Of a stretch of 35,743 nucleotides of DNA, positions 25,734 to 35,743 are shown piece after piece (the first letter of the stretch is position 1; each line of letters begins with the position of its first letter). The stretch lies in assembly GCF_016743215.1 (NCBI RefSeq), contig NZ_VRZC01000022.1, forward strand, positions 1 to 35,743, in the 5' to 3' direction. The notes below the pieces were generated by a model, which did no database searches, had not been told where the DNA came from, and saw only the letters and a list, made by a program, of their open reading frames with translations. Source of the stretch: Geminocystis sp. GBBB08 (GTDB taxonomy: Bacteria > Cyanobacteriota > Cyanobacteriia > Cyanobacteriales > Cyanobacteriaceae). The position numbers were made by a program, and so were the translations under genes.

Positions 25734-26903
25734 TTAAATCAATACTGATAACTTATTTAATACCTCTTGTCTTGCCCACCCGTCAGCATATAAAATATCA
25801 TCTAAACTAGGTTCGGATATATTTTGTGATGAAAAGCGATCGCAAACAGACTCAATTAAATGAGGAATATCAAGGAAAGTAATTTTTTCTTGTAAAAATA
25901 AAGCTACAACTTGTTCATTAGCCGCATTTAATACCGCAGGAAGACAACCTCCAGTTTTTCCTGCCTCATAGGCTAACTGCATACAAGGATATTTATGGTG
26001 ATCAGGTTCACGGAAGGTTAAACTGCCTACTTTCACCAAGTCTAAAGTTTCCCAATTAGTAGGAATGCGATGGGGATAAGATAAAGCATAAAGTAACGGT
26101 AAACGCATATCTGCCCATCCTAATTGAGCTAATACTGATGTATCTTGTAACTCAATCATTGAATGAATAATGCTTTGAGGATGAATAACTATTTCAATAT
26201 TATCATAATCTAAACCAAATAAATAATGAGCTTCAATAACTTCTAAACCTTTATTCATCAGAGTTGCCGAGTCAATAGTGATCTTTTGTCCCATAGACCA
26301 GTTAGGATGTTTTAAAGCATCTTTAACCGTTACACTCGCCAATTTTTCTACGGGCAAATCACGAAATGATCCACCAGAAGCGGTTAAAATAATTTTGCGT
26401 AAACCTTTTTCTGGTAAACCTTGTAAGCACTGAAAAATCGCTGAATGTTCAGAATCGGCAGGTAATAATTTTGCTCCATATTCTTTTATTAAAGGTAACA
26501 CTACCGGGCCTCCGGCAATCAAAGTTTCTTTATTAGCTAAGGCAATATCTTTTCCTGCTTTGATAGCGGCAATGGTTGGCAATAATCCTGCACATCCAAC
26601 GATACCAGTAACAACACTTTGCGCATTTCCATAACGGGCAACTTCGCAAATGGCTTCTTTTCCTGCTAATAAAATTGGTTTCTCAGGTAAATTAGCAATT
26701 GCTTCATGTAATTCTACTAATTTAGCTTCATTTTGAATAGCAACAATTTGGGGTTTAAACTCCCTGATTTGTTCGCCTAAAAGAGTAATATTATTTCCAG
26801 CGGCTAATCCCACAACTTGAAAGCGATCGGGATAATCTCTTACTATATCTAAAGTTTGAGTACCGATAGAACCGGTTGAACCTAGTATAGAAATTAGTTT
26901 CAT
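25734..26903 (-). CDS. dxr: 1-deoxy-D-xylulose-5-phosphate reductoisomerase
   Basis: Converts DXP to 2-C-methyl-erythritol-4-phosphate with NADPH, the second MEP step. Visible features are the Rossmann loop [18 protein letters not shown] at the N-terminus, NKETLIAGG, the metal/substrate loop [25 protein letters not shown], and [28 protein letters not shown]. The frame extends to an ATG at 26987, but those 28 residues have no family counterpart; the ATG at 26903 puts the NADPH loop in its usual place (389 residues). That start follows directly on a (TA)7 run, with no Shine-Dalgarno sequence, so translation may depend on an unstructured leader. Confidence 0.96.
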   Translation of the reverse strand: MKLISILGSTGSIGTQTLDIVRDYPDRFQVVGLAAGNNITLLGEQIREFKPQIVAIQNEAKLVELHEAIANLPEKPILLAGKEAICEVARYGNAQSVVTGIVGCAGLLPTIAAIKAGKDIALANKETLIAGGPVVLPLIKEYGAKLLPADSEHSAIFQCLQGLPEKGLRKIILTASGGSFRDLPVEKLASVTVKDALKHPNWSMGQKITIDSATLMNKGLEVIEAHYLFGLDYDNIEIVIHPQSIIHSMIELQDTSVLAQLGWADMRLPLLYALSYPHRIPTNWETLDLVKVGSLTFREPDHHKYPCMQLAYEAGKTGGCLPAVLNAANEQVVALFLQEKITFLDIPHLIESVCDRFSSQNISEPSLDDILYADGWARQEVLNKLSVLI

Positions 26904-26916
26904 ATATATATATATA
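26902..26916. repeat. TA dinucleotide run at the dxr start
   Basis: A pure 15-base alternating AT tract abuts the dxr start codon on its 5' side and shares two bases with it. Length changes would alter only the untranslated leader. It may be part of an AT-rich promoter or leader. Confidence 0.7.
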
Positions 26917-27101
26917 ATTTTATTTATCAATATCTTATCACCTGAGTGAAGAGCTTTTACAACGCTTTTCAGATGAATAAGGCACATTTTTTATTTCTCG
27001 CTCATGACGCAAAGACACTCTTTGGGAGAAGAATGAGGAATGAGGAATGAAGAAACTTACCTATTGCCCATTGCCTCGACTTGATGCAAGAAGTCTAATG
27101 T

Positions 27102-29336
27102 TTAACTCAATCTACGAATCAAGATGGGTATTCTTTTATAAGCCGGCGTTTCTGCTACATTATCAATATGTGCCTTAAATAAAACATTCGCTTCAGGATA
27201 AAACATAAATGCTGTACCTTGTAAAATATTTCCCGCTATAATTTCAATATTATCTAATTCCCCAGCATCCCCTCGCACTTTTACTCTTTGATTAACAGTA
27301 AAGCCTCCTTTTTTGATGTCTTCTCCATTCATTAAAATACAGTGGCGGTGAGGCATTCCTCGATATTTATCAGCAGTATTATAAACAACGGTGTTATGTT
27401 GCCCGTAACTTCTACCAGTGCCTAAAATTAACACGATACCCTCACTATCTTCTTTTACCCCAAAAAAGGTTTTATCAGGAATCGTTAACCTTGGTAAAGG
27501 AGTTATTTGCATTTGTGCTTTACCATTAGCGGTAGAAAAATTAGGCTTAGTAAAAATACGTCCATCAATGGTAAATTCTTGTTTAGTTTGGTCAATTTCA
27601 CCAATTTTAGAGTAACCCGGAATGGTTTTCGCAATTAACTCTCGAATATAGCTAGTATCTTGTAATCGCTTCCAATTAATCAGATTTTCTCCTAAAACTT
27701 GATCAGCAATTTCGGTAATTAATTCAATTTCTGAGACTAAATCAGCATCTTTAAGATGAGTTATACCCGTTTCATTTAAACGTACAAAATTATTACCCGA
27801 TTCCGTAGTAGTGCGATGAGGATTCTCGAAACGGTTAAATACAGGCAGAATCAGGGTGTTTTCCTTGCCTAAACCGTGAAAATGACCTAAATTTGGTTTA
27901 GTAGCTACATAAAAGATAGTCTCAACGGCATTTAACGCCTTTTTCGCTTCGGTTAAGTCTGGATTAGCCGCATATAAATTCCCTCCTAAACATAAAAGAG
28001 TATCAATTTTAGCGTCTCTGGCGGCGGTAATTAAACCCCTTGCAGAATAACCTTTAGTTTCGGTGATAGGTTGCCCGATAATCTCTTTTAAGGCAATTTT
28101 AATAGCCTCACTCAATCTTATTGTAACTCCCATTGAGCCAAAACCCTGCACATTAGAATGTCCTCGAATTGGCATTGTACCAGCTCCGATTTTTCCGGCA
28201 TTACCAGTAATTAAAGCCGTATTAGCAATACTTTTAACGTTATCAACTCCGTTGATATGGTGAGTTATACCCATCGCCCAAGCAAACACAACTTTCTCAG
28301 ATTTACCAATGTTATAAGCAACTTCTTCAATTTCTTCTTGGGATAAACCGCAAGTATCGGTGATGTCTTGCCATCTGATATTTTCAGCATGGTTAATTAC
28401 TTCTTGCCAACCATCGGTATAGTTGCCTAAATAGTCAAAGTTGATTAAATTTTGCTCTAATAATGATTTTTGAATACCGACAAATACAGCGACATCGCTA
28501 CCCGGTATCGGTTGCAAGTATAAAGTTGAAATATCAGAGCCTCCTTTTAGTAAAGATTTAATCGGAAAAGCAGGAGAAGCAAATTTAACTAAACCAACTT
28601 CGATTTGAGGATTGATAATGATAATCTTTCCGCCTTTATCTCGAATTTTGATCAATTCATTCATTAAACGAGGATGATTCGCCGGGGCATTTGAACCTAC
28701 TAACACGACACAATTAGATTGTTTGAGGCTTTCGAGGCTTACCATGGATGTGCCACTACCAAAAACTTCTTTTAATCCCACAGTAGAAGGGGCGTGGCAT
28801 AAATCGGAGCAATCTGCTAAGTTATTACTACCTAATGCTCTCATCATTAATTGTAAGATAAAAGCTGCTTCATTTGATGATCTTCCTGAGCTATAACTGG
28901 CTAATCTTTCAGGTGATTTTTTAAAGGCTTTTTCTGCTATCTTATATACTTCTTCCCATGTAATTCTCTCATAGTGATTACTACCTTTTCTTAAAATTAC
29001 CGGATAGCTTAATCTTCCAAGGCGATCGCACTGTTGAGAATCTAATTTTTGTAACTCTTCTACGGTAAATTGTTGAAAAAAATCTGCTTTAATGCCGTCT
29101 TGCAATTCTGCTGATATGGCTTCAACACTTTTAGCACACCTTTGTAAATATTCACTGTCCTCATTGACAAAACCGCCCTTTTGCCCACCTGTACCCCATG
29201 CACAGGACAAGCAACTACTTTGATGATTCAACTTTTCCCAAATTTTTAACCCTTGGGGAGATACACTTTTTTCTAACCAATATTGAAGTAGAGGTAAACC
29301 GCCTCCAGTAGTGGGGGAATTAGTAGAGTCAGTCAT
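27102..29336 (-). CDS. FdhF/YdeP-type molybdopterin oxidoreductase
   Basis: A 744-residue catalytic subunit of the bis-MGD molybdenum enzyme superfamily. The N-terminus has a short SSCLSCAWGTGG motif instead of the full four-cysteine cluster motif of formate dehydrogenases, as in the YdeP branch. Cofactor-binding segments follow: YSSGRSSNEAAFILQL, CSDLCHAPSTVGLKEVFGSG (Cys as possible Mo ligand), NAPANHPRLM, NPQIEVGL, TGNAGKIGAGTMPIRGHSNVQG and a C-terminal MopB beta-barrel. No twin-Arg signal is present, so it is cytoplasmic. YdeP-type proteins are often called formate dehydrogenase-like, but the substrate is unknown. No electron-transfer partner is adjacent. Confidence 0.88.
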   Translation of the reverse strand: MTDSTNSPTTGGGLPLLQYWLEKSVSPQGLKIWEKLNHQSSCLSCAWGTGGQKGGFVNEDSEYLQRCAKSVEAISAELQDGIKADFFQQFTVEELQKLDSQQCDRLGRLSYPVILRKGSNHYERITWEEVYKIAEKAFKKSPERLASYSSGRSSNEAAFILQLMMRALGSNNLADCSDLCHAPSTVGLKEVFGSGTSMVSLESLKQSNCVVLVGSNAPANHPRLMNELIKIRDKGGKIIIINPQIEVGLVKFASPAFPIKSLLKGGSDISTLYLQPIPGSDVAVFVGIQKSLLEQNLINFDYLGNYTDGWQEVINHAENIRWQDITDTCGLSQEEIEEVAYNIGKSEKVVFAWAMGITHHINGVDNVKSIANTALITGNAGKIGAGTMPIRGHSNVQGFGSMGVTIRLSEAIKIALKEIIGQPITETKGYSARGLITAARDAKIDTLLCLGGNLYAANPDLTEAKKALNAVETIFYVATKPNLGHFHGLGKENTLILPVFNRFENPHRTTTESGNNFVRLNETGITHLKDADLVSEIELITEIADQVLGENLINWKRLQDTSYIRELIAKTIPGYSKIGEIDQTKQEFTIDGRIFTKPNFSTANGKAQMQITPLPRLTIPDKTFFGVKEDSEGIVLILGTGRSYGQHNTVVYNTADKYRGMPHRHCILMNGEDIKKGGFTVNQRVKVRGDAGELDNIEIIAGNILQGTAFMFYPEANVLFKAHIDNVAETPAYKRIPILIRRLS

Positions 29337-29395
29337 AATAAAGCAAGACTAAATTTTATATGTTTATTTTGTTTAAAAGTTTAATAAATTAATTA

Positions 29396-29415
29396 GGTGC
29401 AAGATCTGAGTATAA
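29396..29415. repeat. Lone end of element D
   Basis: GGTGCAAGATCTGAGTATAA is the exact reverse complement of 35615-35634 and nearly of the 19091 copy. It has no partner end nearby. It lies in the 153-base spacer between the PucC-like and oxidoreductase genes. Confidence 0.7.
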
Positions 29416-29489
29416 ACCTGCGGTAACAACCAAATAATTAGCTGTGGAAACATTATGAATAGATGATGATAAAGAAATCAGTTTCTGAC

Positions 29490-30944
29490 TTAATCTAAAT
29501 CTGCTTCCATCACCATAGCGGTGGCTTGACGGGTGGTAGCTTGAAATTCTTGAACATTCACTTTATTTAAAAGTATAATCGCACCAATAATAAAAAGGGC
29601 TTCACAGAAAAAGACGAAACTATAAGCTAACCAAGCATTATCAAATATCAATCTTCCTATATCTAAAATCCATCCCCCAATAGCGATCGCAATACCTCTA
29701 GACATGGCTTGTGCTAAACCCCAGGCCCCAACAAATGTACCAGCAGTTTCGGCGGCGGTTAAATCTAACATTAAACTAATTGAGCCAATAGTAGTGATTC
29801 CTGCGGCAATACCAAATAATATCATCGCTCCTTGCAATATTTGAGGGATGGCAGTTAAACCAGAGAGAATGATTAAGCTAAAGGAAAAAGCGACGAAAAT
29901 ACAGCCAATTTTGGTTGTTTTTGTTTTGCCTAAATGGGGAATAACTAAAAATCCTGTTGTGCTATAACCGATTAAAATACCAATACCCCAAAAAGAGTTC
30001 AGCATGGTAGTTTCACCTATTGACATCTTAAAAACTTCACCACCATAAGGCTCTAAAATTGCTTCTTGCATAAATAAACTCATGGTAATCATGACTAAAA
30101 AAGAGAAGAAAATAGCTGTTTGACGAGATGAAGTGAGGATTTTTAAGGCACGTTTTAAACTAATTCCGTCTTCTCTATCCACAAAAGATGAACGCAAACG
30201 ATAACGAGAATATTTCTTTTCTACTCCCCAAGTAGCAATTAGAGTTAATCCAATTACGATGAAAGGTACAAGTATAAAGATAAAATTAATAGGGGGTTTT
30301 AGGGTATCTAAAGAGATAATATTGTCGAATCCTACCGCTAAATTTTTCAGTAAAACGTTACCAGTGATACCGCCAATAACGATACCGACCATTAACATAG
30401 ACCAAATTGTACCCACTATTTTAGAGCGATTATCTTCCTCTGAAATGTCCACTAACAAAGCGGTAAAAGGGGTTGAACTAGCTCCGGTGGCTATACCTTG
30501 TATCATAAAAATCAAGGCTAAAGCAATGGTAAATATGATAGTTTGAAAATTCCATTGCCAACCGTTATGATTAACAATATCGCCTCCCAATAACCAAACT
30601 AATTGTACCGCTAAAAAAATACAAATACCGGCGGCTACTACTCCTAGGCGCACATAACCAGTACGATGTAAGCCGAACAACTTTTTACTATCAGATAATT
30701 GTCCTAACCATACTCTTGTAGGTGCTACTAATTGAGATAATGCTAAAGTACCGGCAGCAATAGTGGCAGGAATCCCTAATTCAGAAATCATTACCCGATT
30801 TAATACCGCTAAAGTTAACACGGAAATTAAACCGATACCGAGATTAAACAAACCTAAACGCAACATTGTGAAAATATTTACTTTTGGGATTGTTTCCGTC
30901 ATAGTTTTAGCCGAAATAGCGTCATAATTATCATTAATAGTCAT
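29490..30944 (-). CDS. PucC-like BCD-family MFS transporter
   Basis: A twelve-helix major-facilitator protein of the bacteriochlorophyll-delivery (PucC/LhaA) family. It is recognised by LRLGLFNLGIGLISVLTLAVLNRVMISELG near the N-terminus, the loop LVAPTRVWLGQLSDSKKLFG, RTGYVRLG and GIATGASSTPFTALLVDISEEDNRSKIVGTIWSM. In cyanobacteria members are thought to help deliver or insert chlorophyll into pigment proteins. The frame opens at 30998, but the ATG at 30944 is preceded by a perfect GGAGGTGAT Shine-Dalgarno sequence and is the real start (484 residues). It is followed by the oxidoreductase gene after 153 bases. Confidence 0.92.
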   Translation of the reverse strand: MTINDNYDAISAKTMTETIPKVNIFTMLRLGLFNLGIGLISVLTLAVLNRVMISELGIPATIAAGTLALSQLVAPTRVWLGQLSDSKKLFGLHRTGYVRLGVVAAGICIFLAVQLVWLLGGDIVNHNGWQWNFQTIIFTIALALIFMIQGIATGASSTPFTALLVDISEEDNRSKIVGTIWSMLMVGIVIGGITGNVLLKNLAVGFDNIISLDTLKPPINFIFILVPFIVIGLTLIATWGVEKKYSRYRLRSSFVDREDGISLKRALKILTSSRQTAIFFSFLVMITMSLFMQEAILEPYGGEVFKMSIGETTMLNSFWGIGILIGYSTTGFLVIPHLGKTKTTKIGCIFVAFSFSLIILSGLTAIPQILQGAMILFGIAAGITTIGSISLMLDLTAAETAGTFVGAWGLAQAMSRGIAIAIGGWILDIGRLIFDNAWLAYSFVFFCEALFIIGAIILLNKVNVQEFQATTRQATAMVMEADLD

Positions 30945-30947
30945 ATA

Positions 30948-30956
30948 ATCACCTCC
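30948..30956 (-). promoter_or_regulatory. Strong ribosome binding site of the PucC-like gene
   Basis: GGAGGTGAT on the minus strand lies 3 bases before the ATG at 30944 (about 7 bases from the GGAGG core). It is the best anti-16S match in the window and decides the start. Confidence 0.9.
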
Positions 30957-31135
30957 GTTCGATAACACAAACTTTGAAATATAAGGGGTTGAGAACAAAA
31001 ATAGCAGTTATTTTTCGGTTTAAAAATAATAAAATTGAGTAAACAACACTAAAAAATTAATTTACATAGCGTTTAAATCTATTTTGATTATTTTTCCCTT
31101 TTCCCTCTTCTCAAATCCCCTCTCTTCCCTATAAT

Positions 31136-31153
31136 TTTATGTCGAACTGGGGT
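31136..31153. repeat. Lone right end of element B
   Basis: TTTATGTCGAACTGGGGT matches the right terminus of element B at 7986-8003 with one difference. The preceding bases are a CCCTTTTCCC-rich tract rather than the element interior. It lies in the divergent spacer between the PucC-like gene and the large kinase. A 7-bp hairpin (AAGATGC with GCGTCTT, 31171-31196) follows. Nothing else is seen in this ~300-base spacer. Confidence 0.6.
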
Positions 31154-31258
31154 TAAACTAACACTTATAAAAGATGCGTTCGAATAGGTGCGTCTTAGCT
31201 TATTACTTAATCTTTGAGAATGACAATCCATATGTTAGCTTAAATATTCTTTATATAA

Positions 31259-34200
31259 ATGCCACAATTATTACAATCCACTAAATCAAAAAAAACATTG
31301 TTTTCTAACAACATTTCTTTAAAATGGGTGTTAATTGTGCCTTTTGTCGTTCAAATTTTAGGGGCTGTAGGTTTAGTAGGTTATTTGTCTTATAAAAGCG
31401 ACCAAGAGTCTATCAAAGAATTAATCGTGGAAATCCATAGGGAAACTACCAATAACGTAGTGAGGTATTTAGACAACTATTTAGACACCCCAGTGTTGAT
31501 AAATCGCATCAATGCGGACGCTTTTCGTCTTGGATACCTCAATATTAACAATACATCTCAATTAGAAAAGTATTTATACAATCAATTACAACAATTCCCT
31601 ACGGTTAGTCATATCATGGTAGGTACGGAAAAAGGGATTTTTCGGGTGGCGAATCGTAATCCTTCTCCTAGTATCCTAGAGACAAATCCAGATAAACCCA
31701 ACCAACTTGATGTTTATAACATAGATCAAAAAGGCCATAAGACTGAGTTAATTAATTCCATTAAACCCTTTAATCTCCACTCTCGCCCTTGGTATGAATT
31801 TGCTGTCAAAGCTGGTAAACCAGTGCGAATACCCATCTTTCAACTATCCGATAATTCTGATCTTTCCCTTAATAGTAGTCATCCTATTTATGATCCCACA
31901 ACGGGTAAATTATTAGGGGTTTTTTCCGCCGCTTCGGATTTAAACTTTTTTCGTAAATATATTTCTCGTTTACAAATTGCTAAAAATGGGCGAGTATTTA
32001 TTGTTGATAAAAATGGATTTTTAATTGGTAATTCTACTAATCATTTACCTTTCCGTAAAACAGAAAAAAATGGTCAAATTATCCTTGAAAGAATTAAAGC
32101 TATAGACAGTGAAGATCCTTTAATTAAAGCAACCAGTAACTATTTAGCTAATCAATTTAATGGTTTTAATAATATTAATCAAAAGTTACCATTAGATTTT
32201 TTGAGAGAGGATAATGGCGATCGTCAATTTGTACAAGTTGTACCTTATGAGGGAAATTTAGACTTAGATTGGTTAATTGTAGTAGTTGTACCCGAATCAG
32301 ATTTTACGGCAAAAATTGAAGACAATAATCATCGCACTATTTTTTTATCTTTTTTAGCATTAATTACGACAACGGGAGTCGGTATTTTAACCGCTCGTTG
32401 GATGAGTGTGCCTATTTCAAGGTTGAGTCAAGCCAGTAAATCTTTAGCTACAGGAGAAGATTATGAGGCTTTATCGGAAAATCATTTCATTAGAGAAATA
32501 GGAATTTTGTCGGTATCTTTTAATCAAATGGCACAACAAATTCAGGATTCCTTTGAGAATGTGGAAAAGGCTTTACAAGAATGTGACTTAAAATATCAAG
32601 TTACTTTGCAAACTCTCAAAGAAAGTGAAGCCCGTTGGCAGTTAGCGGTAGAAGGCAGTGGCGATGGCACTTGGGATTGGAATCCTCAAACTAATCAAGT
32701 AAATTTTTCCCCTCAGTGGAAACTGATGTTAGGTTATGATGAAGACGAAATTGGCGATCGCTTAGAGGAATGGAGTGATCGAGTACACCCCGATGATATA
32801 GCCTCTTGTTATGCTGATATTGCCCGATATTTGCGACAAGAAACACCTATTTATCAAAATGAACATCGAATACTCTGTAAAGATGGTACTTATAAATGGA
32901 TTTTAGCCCGAGGGCAGGTAATTGAAAGAGATGAAAAAGGACAACCATTAAGATTTATCGGCACTCATAGCGACATTAATGATCGTATTCAAACAGCATT
33001 GAATCTCAAAGATAGCGAAAAACAATATCGAGAATTAATTAATAATTTACACGCTGGAATAGTAGTTCATGACAAAAATAGTGCTATAACATTATGTAAC
33101 TCTACCGCTAGTCAACTTCTGGGATTAACCTTCGAGCAAATGTCAGGTAAAATGGCGATCGATCCTGCATGGCATTTCTTTCTGGAAAATGAGGAAATCA
33201 TGCCTTCAGAGGCTTATCCTGTTAATCTGGTATTAAAAACACAACAACCTCTAAGAAATTATATTGTAGGCATTAATCGAACTGTTGATAAGTCGAGAGT
33301 ATGGGTATTAGTTAATGCTTTTCCTCAGTTTGATAGTAAAGGAGAAATTAAACAGGTTATTGTTACATTTATTGATATTAGCGATCGCAAAAGAATAGAA
33401 ATAGAGTTACAACAAAGTAAAGCTCAATTTCAGCGATTAGTAGAGGATATAGGGGAAAAATTCGTTGTTTTTAGTCATAACGGTATAGGAGGCATCGTCA
33501 ACTATCTCAGTGGAGGTTTTGCTTCAATTTTTGGTATAAGTCAGGAGAATATGATTGATAAATATTGGCCAGAATCCATAAATTGGTTGCCAGAATCGAT
33601 CGAAATTGCTACAGACTCTATTATTAAAATGACGGAAAATAAAGCAGATTTTATGCAATTCGAGATGTCTTTTATTCATCCTGACAATAGTGTGCATACC
33701 ACACAAGTTTCTCAACATCCCGTCAGAGATAGTAACGGTAATGTAGTTGCCATCGAAGGCATTGTCGAAGATATTACCGAGAGAAAAAGAGGGGAAAAAG
33801 CCTTACAAAATCAATTTAATAAAACTATCCTTCTACGCAAAATCAGTGATAAGATTCGTCAAAGTTTAGAAATAGAAAAAATCTTTGAATCTGCCGCCTA
33901 CGAAATCGGTAAAGCATTTAATGTCAATCATGCCGTGATTTTTAATTGTTACCCTGACAAAGAAAAAAATACCCTTAAAGTTATATGTGTAGCAGAATAT
34001 ATTAATGGCGATTATCCCTTTTTATTAGACATGGAAATTCCTGTCATTGGTAATCCTTATATGGAAAGTCTCGTCACCCAAGAAAAAGCAATTCCTGCGG
34101 ATGATGTTAGTACTTATCCTCTATTAGCCAACGTTCAGCATATTATGGAATTCATGCAAATTAAATCCTTGTTAGGGGTAGGCACATTTTATCAAGGAGA

Positions 34201-35599
34201 AGTTAATGGAGCAATAGGACTACATCATTGTGACAAATATCATCATTGGACAGAGGATGAAATTGAACTGCTGGAATCTTTGGCAGGACAATTTGGCATT
34301 GCGATCGCCCAATCTCAGCTATTAAAACAAGAACAAGAACGATTACAAGAACTAGCACAAAAAAATAGTGAATTGCAAAAAGCACAACAATTCGCCGAAG
34401 CCGCCACCCAAGCCAAGAGTGAATTTTTAGCAAATATGAGTCACGAAATCCGCACCCCCATGAATGGTGTATTAGGAATGACGCAACTTCTTTCTATGAC
34501 TAATCTTACCGATGAACAACAAGATATTGTTAAAACTATTAAAGATAGTGGAGACGCATTGTTGATTATAATCAACGATATTTTGGACTTCTCGAAAATT
34601 GAATCAGGCAAATTGGAGTTAGAAGAACATCCTTTCAATTTACCAGAATTAATCAAATCTGTATGTAGTCTGATGTCTCAAATTGCAGAAAGCAAAAATA
34701 TTAATCTGAAATACTCTATCAACTCTGATGTTATAAATAATTTTTTAGGGGATGCTTCCCGTCTGCGTCAAATACTTTTAAATCTCATCGGCAATGCCAT
34801 TAAATTCACCCATGAAGGAGAAATTATTATTAGTATTTCTTACAGGCAAGATGTTAGTAATTACAGGCAAGATGTTAGTAATTACAGGCAAGATGTTATA
34901 GTGAGTGTTAAAGATACAGGTATTGGTATAGATGGCGATCGCCTCAAAAAACTATTTCAACCCTTTAGTCAAGCAGATGCTTCCATCAGTCGTAAATATG
35001 GCGGTACGGGGTTAGGATTAGCTATTAGTAAAAGTTTGATCAATTTAATGGGCGGTACAATTTGGATAGAAAGTAACGGCAATATTGGTGGAAATCCTGA
35101 TGATAATTGGGTGTTAGATTCATGTACTAAAGGAACGACATTTTATTTTACTCTCCGACTCAAAACCCCTGTTGACAGTGAGATTCAAGAAACAAAAATT
35201 GCTGAAAAACCACCAGAATCGGTACAAAGCGACATATTAAATCTCAAAATTCTCCTTGCTGAAGATAACAAAGTTAATCAAAAAGTAGCCCTTTTAACTC
35301 TCAAAAAACTAGGCTACACTGCCGACATCGCTAATAATGGTGTGGAAGCATTGCAGATGTTAGAAAAACAATCCTATGATGTCATTTTAATGGATATGCA
35401 GATGCCAGAAATGGACGGTTTAACAGCTACTAAAATTATTCGTGAATCATCGCTACCGCAACCATATATTATCGCTTTAACCGCAAATGCCCTAGAAGGC
35501 GATCGTCAACAATGTATGGATGTGGGCATGAATGATTATATTAGTAAACCTATTGCCATGACAGAATTAAATCAGAGTTTGTTGAATTTTAAGCATTAA
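31259..35599 (+). CDS. Hybrid sensor histidine kinase (dCACHE-HAMP-PAS3-GAF-HisKA-ATPase-REC)
   Basis: A 1446-residue membrane sensor. Helix 1 (about residues 23-46) and helix 2 (about 360-382) bracket an extracytoplasmic region of ~310 residues of double-CACHE type ([47 protein letters not shown]). HAMP, a coiled linker and three PAS/PAC modules follow (from about 458, 585 and 718), then GAF (about 860-1015). HisKA reads [19 protein letters not shown], phospho-acceptor His1062. The ATPase domain has [16 protein letters not shown] and [12 protein letters not shown]-terminal receiver ([24 protein letters not shown]) has phospho-acceptor Asp1379. A 21-base tandem repeat inserts YRQDVSN units near residues 1195-1213 within the ATPase domain. 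The ligand is probably a small molecule, as for CACHE sensors. Confidence 0.93.
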   Translation: MPQLLQSTKSKKTLFSNNISLKWVLIVPFVVQILGAVGLVGYLSYKSDQESIKELIVEIHRETTNNVVRYLDNYLDTPVLINRINADAFRLGYLNINNTSQLEKYLYNQLQQFPTVSHIMVGTEKGIFRVANRNPSPSILETNPDKPNQLDVYNIDQKGHKTELINSIKPFNLHSRPWYEFAVKAGKPVRIPIFQLSDNSDLSLNSSHPIYDPTTGKLLGVFSAASDLNFFRKYISRLQIAKNGRVFIVDKNGFLIGNSTNHLPFRKTEKNGQIILERIKAIDSEDPLIKATSNYLANQFNGFNNINQKLPLDFLREDNGDRQFVQVVPYEGNLDLDWLIVVVVPESDFTAKIEDNNHRTIFLSFLALITTTGVGILTARWMSVPISRLSQASKSLATGEDYEALSENHFIREIGILSVSFNQMAQQIQDSFENVEKALQECDLKYQVTLQTLKESEARWQLAVEGSGDGTWDWNPQTNQVNFSPQWKLMLGYDEDEIGDRLEEWSDRVHPDDIASCYADIARYLRQETPIYQNEHRILCKDGTYKWILARGQVIERDEKGQPLRFIGTHSDINDRIQTALNLKDSEKQYRELINNLHAGIVVHDKNSAITLCNSTASQLLGLTFEQMSGKMAIDPAWHFFLENEEIMPSEAYPVNLVLKTQQPLRNYIVGINRTVDKSRVWVLVNAFPQFDSKGEIKQVIVTFIDISDRKRIEIELQQSKAQFQRLVEDIGEKFVVFSHNGIGGIVNYLSGGFASIFGISQENMIDKYWPESINWLPESIEIATDSIIKMTENKADFMQFEMSFIHPDNSVHTTQVSQHPVRDSNGNVVAIEGIVEDITERKRGEKALQNQFNKTILLRKISDKIRQSLEIEKIFESAAYEIGKAFNVNHAVIFNCYPDKEKNTLKVICVAEYINGDYPFLLDMEIPVIGNPYMESLVTQEKAIPADDVSTYPLLANVQHIMEFMQIKSLLGVGTFYQGEVNGAIGLHHCDKYHHWTEDEIELLESLAGQFGIAIAQSQLLKQEQERLQELAQKNSELQKAQQFAEAATQAKSEFLANMSHEIRTPMNGVLGMTQLLSMTNLTDEQQDIVKTIKDSGDALLIIINDILDFSKIESGKLELEEHPFNLPELIKSVCSLMSQIAESKNINLKYSINSDVINNFLGDASRLRQILLNLIGNAIKFTHEGEIIISISYRQDVSNYRQDVSNYRQDVIVSVKDTGIGIDGDRLKKLFQPFSQADASISRKYGGTGLGLAISKSLINLMGGTIWIESNGNIGGNPDDNWVLDSCTKGTTFYFTLRLKTPVDSEIQETKIAEKPPESVQSDILNLKILLAEDNKVNQKVALLTLKKLGYTADIANNGVEALQMLEKQSYDVILMDMQMPEMDGLTATKIIRESSLPQPYIIALTANALEGDRQQCMDVGMNDYISKPIAMTELNQSLLNFKH
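34841..34898 (+). repeat. 21-base in-frame tandem repeat in the large kinase
   Basis: Two perfect 21-base units (34841-34861 and 34862-34882) are followed by 16 bases of a third. They encode [19 protein letters not shown]. The unit length keeps the frame. It lies between the N box and the DTGIGI box of the ATP-binding domain. Confidence 0.95.
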
Positions 35600-35618
35600 A
35601 CGCATTAAATCGACTTAT

Positions 35619-35743
35619 ACTCAGATCTTGCACCAGTACAACAATACCAATGAAACAAAACGGGAAAAATCAATTTTAGGAGTTTTAAAATCAATTCTGA
35701 TTACTTTTCCCTCTTCCTTCTTCCCTTTTCCCTATCCTCATCG
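35619..35743. mobile_element. MITE-like element D, copy 2 (runs off the window)
   Basis: It is nearly identical to 19091-19195, from ACTCAGATCTTGCACC through ACCAATGAAACAAAACGGG to CCTATCCTCATCG. It differs by about 20 extra bases after a repeated ATCAATT word. The other end lies beyond the window. It starts 19 bases after the kinase stop. Confidence 0.6.

Noticed and set aside
26904-26987. 28-residue N-terminal extension of Dxr
   Set aside because: It has no family counterpart, and the NADPH loop normally starts within the first ten residues.

Overview
The window looks like chromosomal DNA of a low-GC unicellular cyanobacterium. Three things point there. First, HIP1 octamers (GCGATCGC) are frequent, with at least a dozen seen by eye, for example at 3734-3741 and 17495-17502. 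Second, several genes are cyanobacterial or plastid-type: MenF/MenA for phylloquinone, Ycf20, a PucC-type BCD transporter, GuaB3 and an NikMN-type ECF permease. Third, the AT-rich intergenic DNA is full of short palindromic and tandem repeats typical of such genomes. A Geminocystis/Cyanobacterium-like host is an inference from composition and gene style, not a proven assignment.

Layout. 1-4.6 kb: the tail of an unknown gene, divergent menF and menA, a DUF29 gene, accA flanked by two copies of one palindromic repeat, and tRNA-Ala(GGC). 4.7-9.2 kb: a CAP-domain protein with three C-terminal repeats of 50 residues, a small two-helix membrane protein, a Fur-family regulator, then a ~790-bp spacer holding two small mobile-element-like repeats, and guaB3. 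9.3-17 kb: a small hypothetical gene, tRNA-Ser(CGA), then a run of minus-strand genes (ycf20, purN, a GAF histidine kinase, a GT2-GtrA fusion, a nuclease-fold protein, a 4-TM membrane protein, glmM). 17.5-22.9 kb, plus strand: a DUF2079 membrane protein, an alpha/beta hydrolase, a block of tandem repeats, and an overlapping cbiM-cbiQ-cbiO cobalt/nickel ECF operon. 23-31 kb, minus strand: dxs, a 642-bp spacer with a striking nested inverted-repeat structure, dxr, an FdhF/YdeP-type molybdopterin oxidoreductase and a PucC-like transporter. 31.2-35.6 kb: a very large hybrid sensor kinase.

How the genes work together. MenF and MenA feed phylloquinone synthesis. Dxs and Dxr are the first two steps of the MEP isoprenoid pathway, which ultimately supplies the prenyl chains for phylloquinone, chlorophyll and carotenoids; BCD proteins are linked to chlorophyll handling. 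AccA, PurN, GuaB3 and GlmM are housekeeping enzymes for fatty-acid, purine and cell-wall synthesis. The rest is metal handling (CbiMQO, Fur), sensing (two kinases) and surface or membrane functions.

The most interesting non-coding signal is at 25261-25542. A perfect 13-bp inverted repeat encloses two separate sub-domains, each closed by its own helix. One sub-domain carries strings resembling the cobalamin-riboswitch core, but no gene lies downstream on that strand. The window also holds several families of short mobile-like repeats. One of these has an 18-bp inverted terminus and a perfect 7-bp target duplication placed exactly on the guaB3 stop codon.
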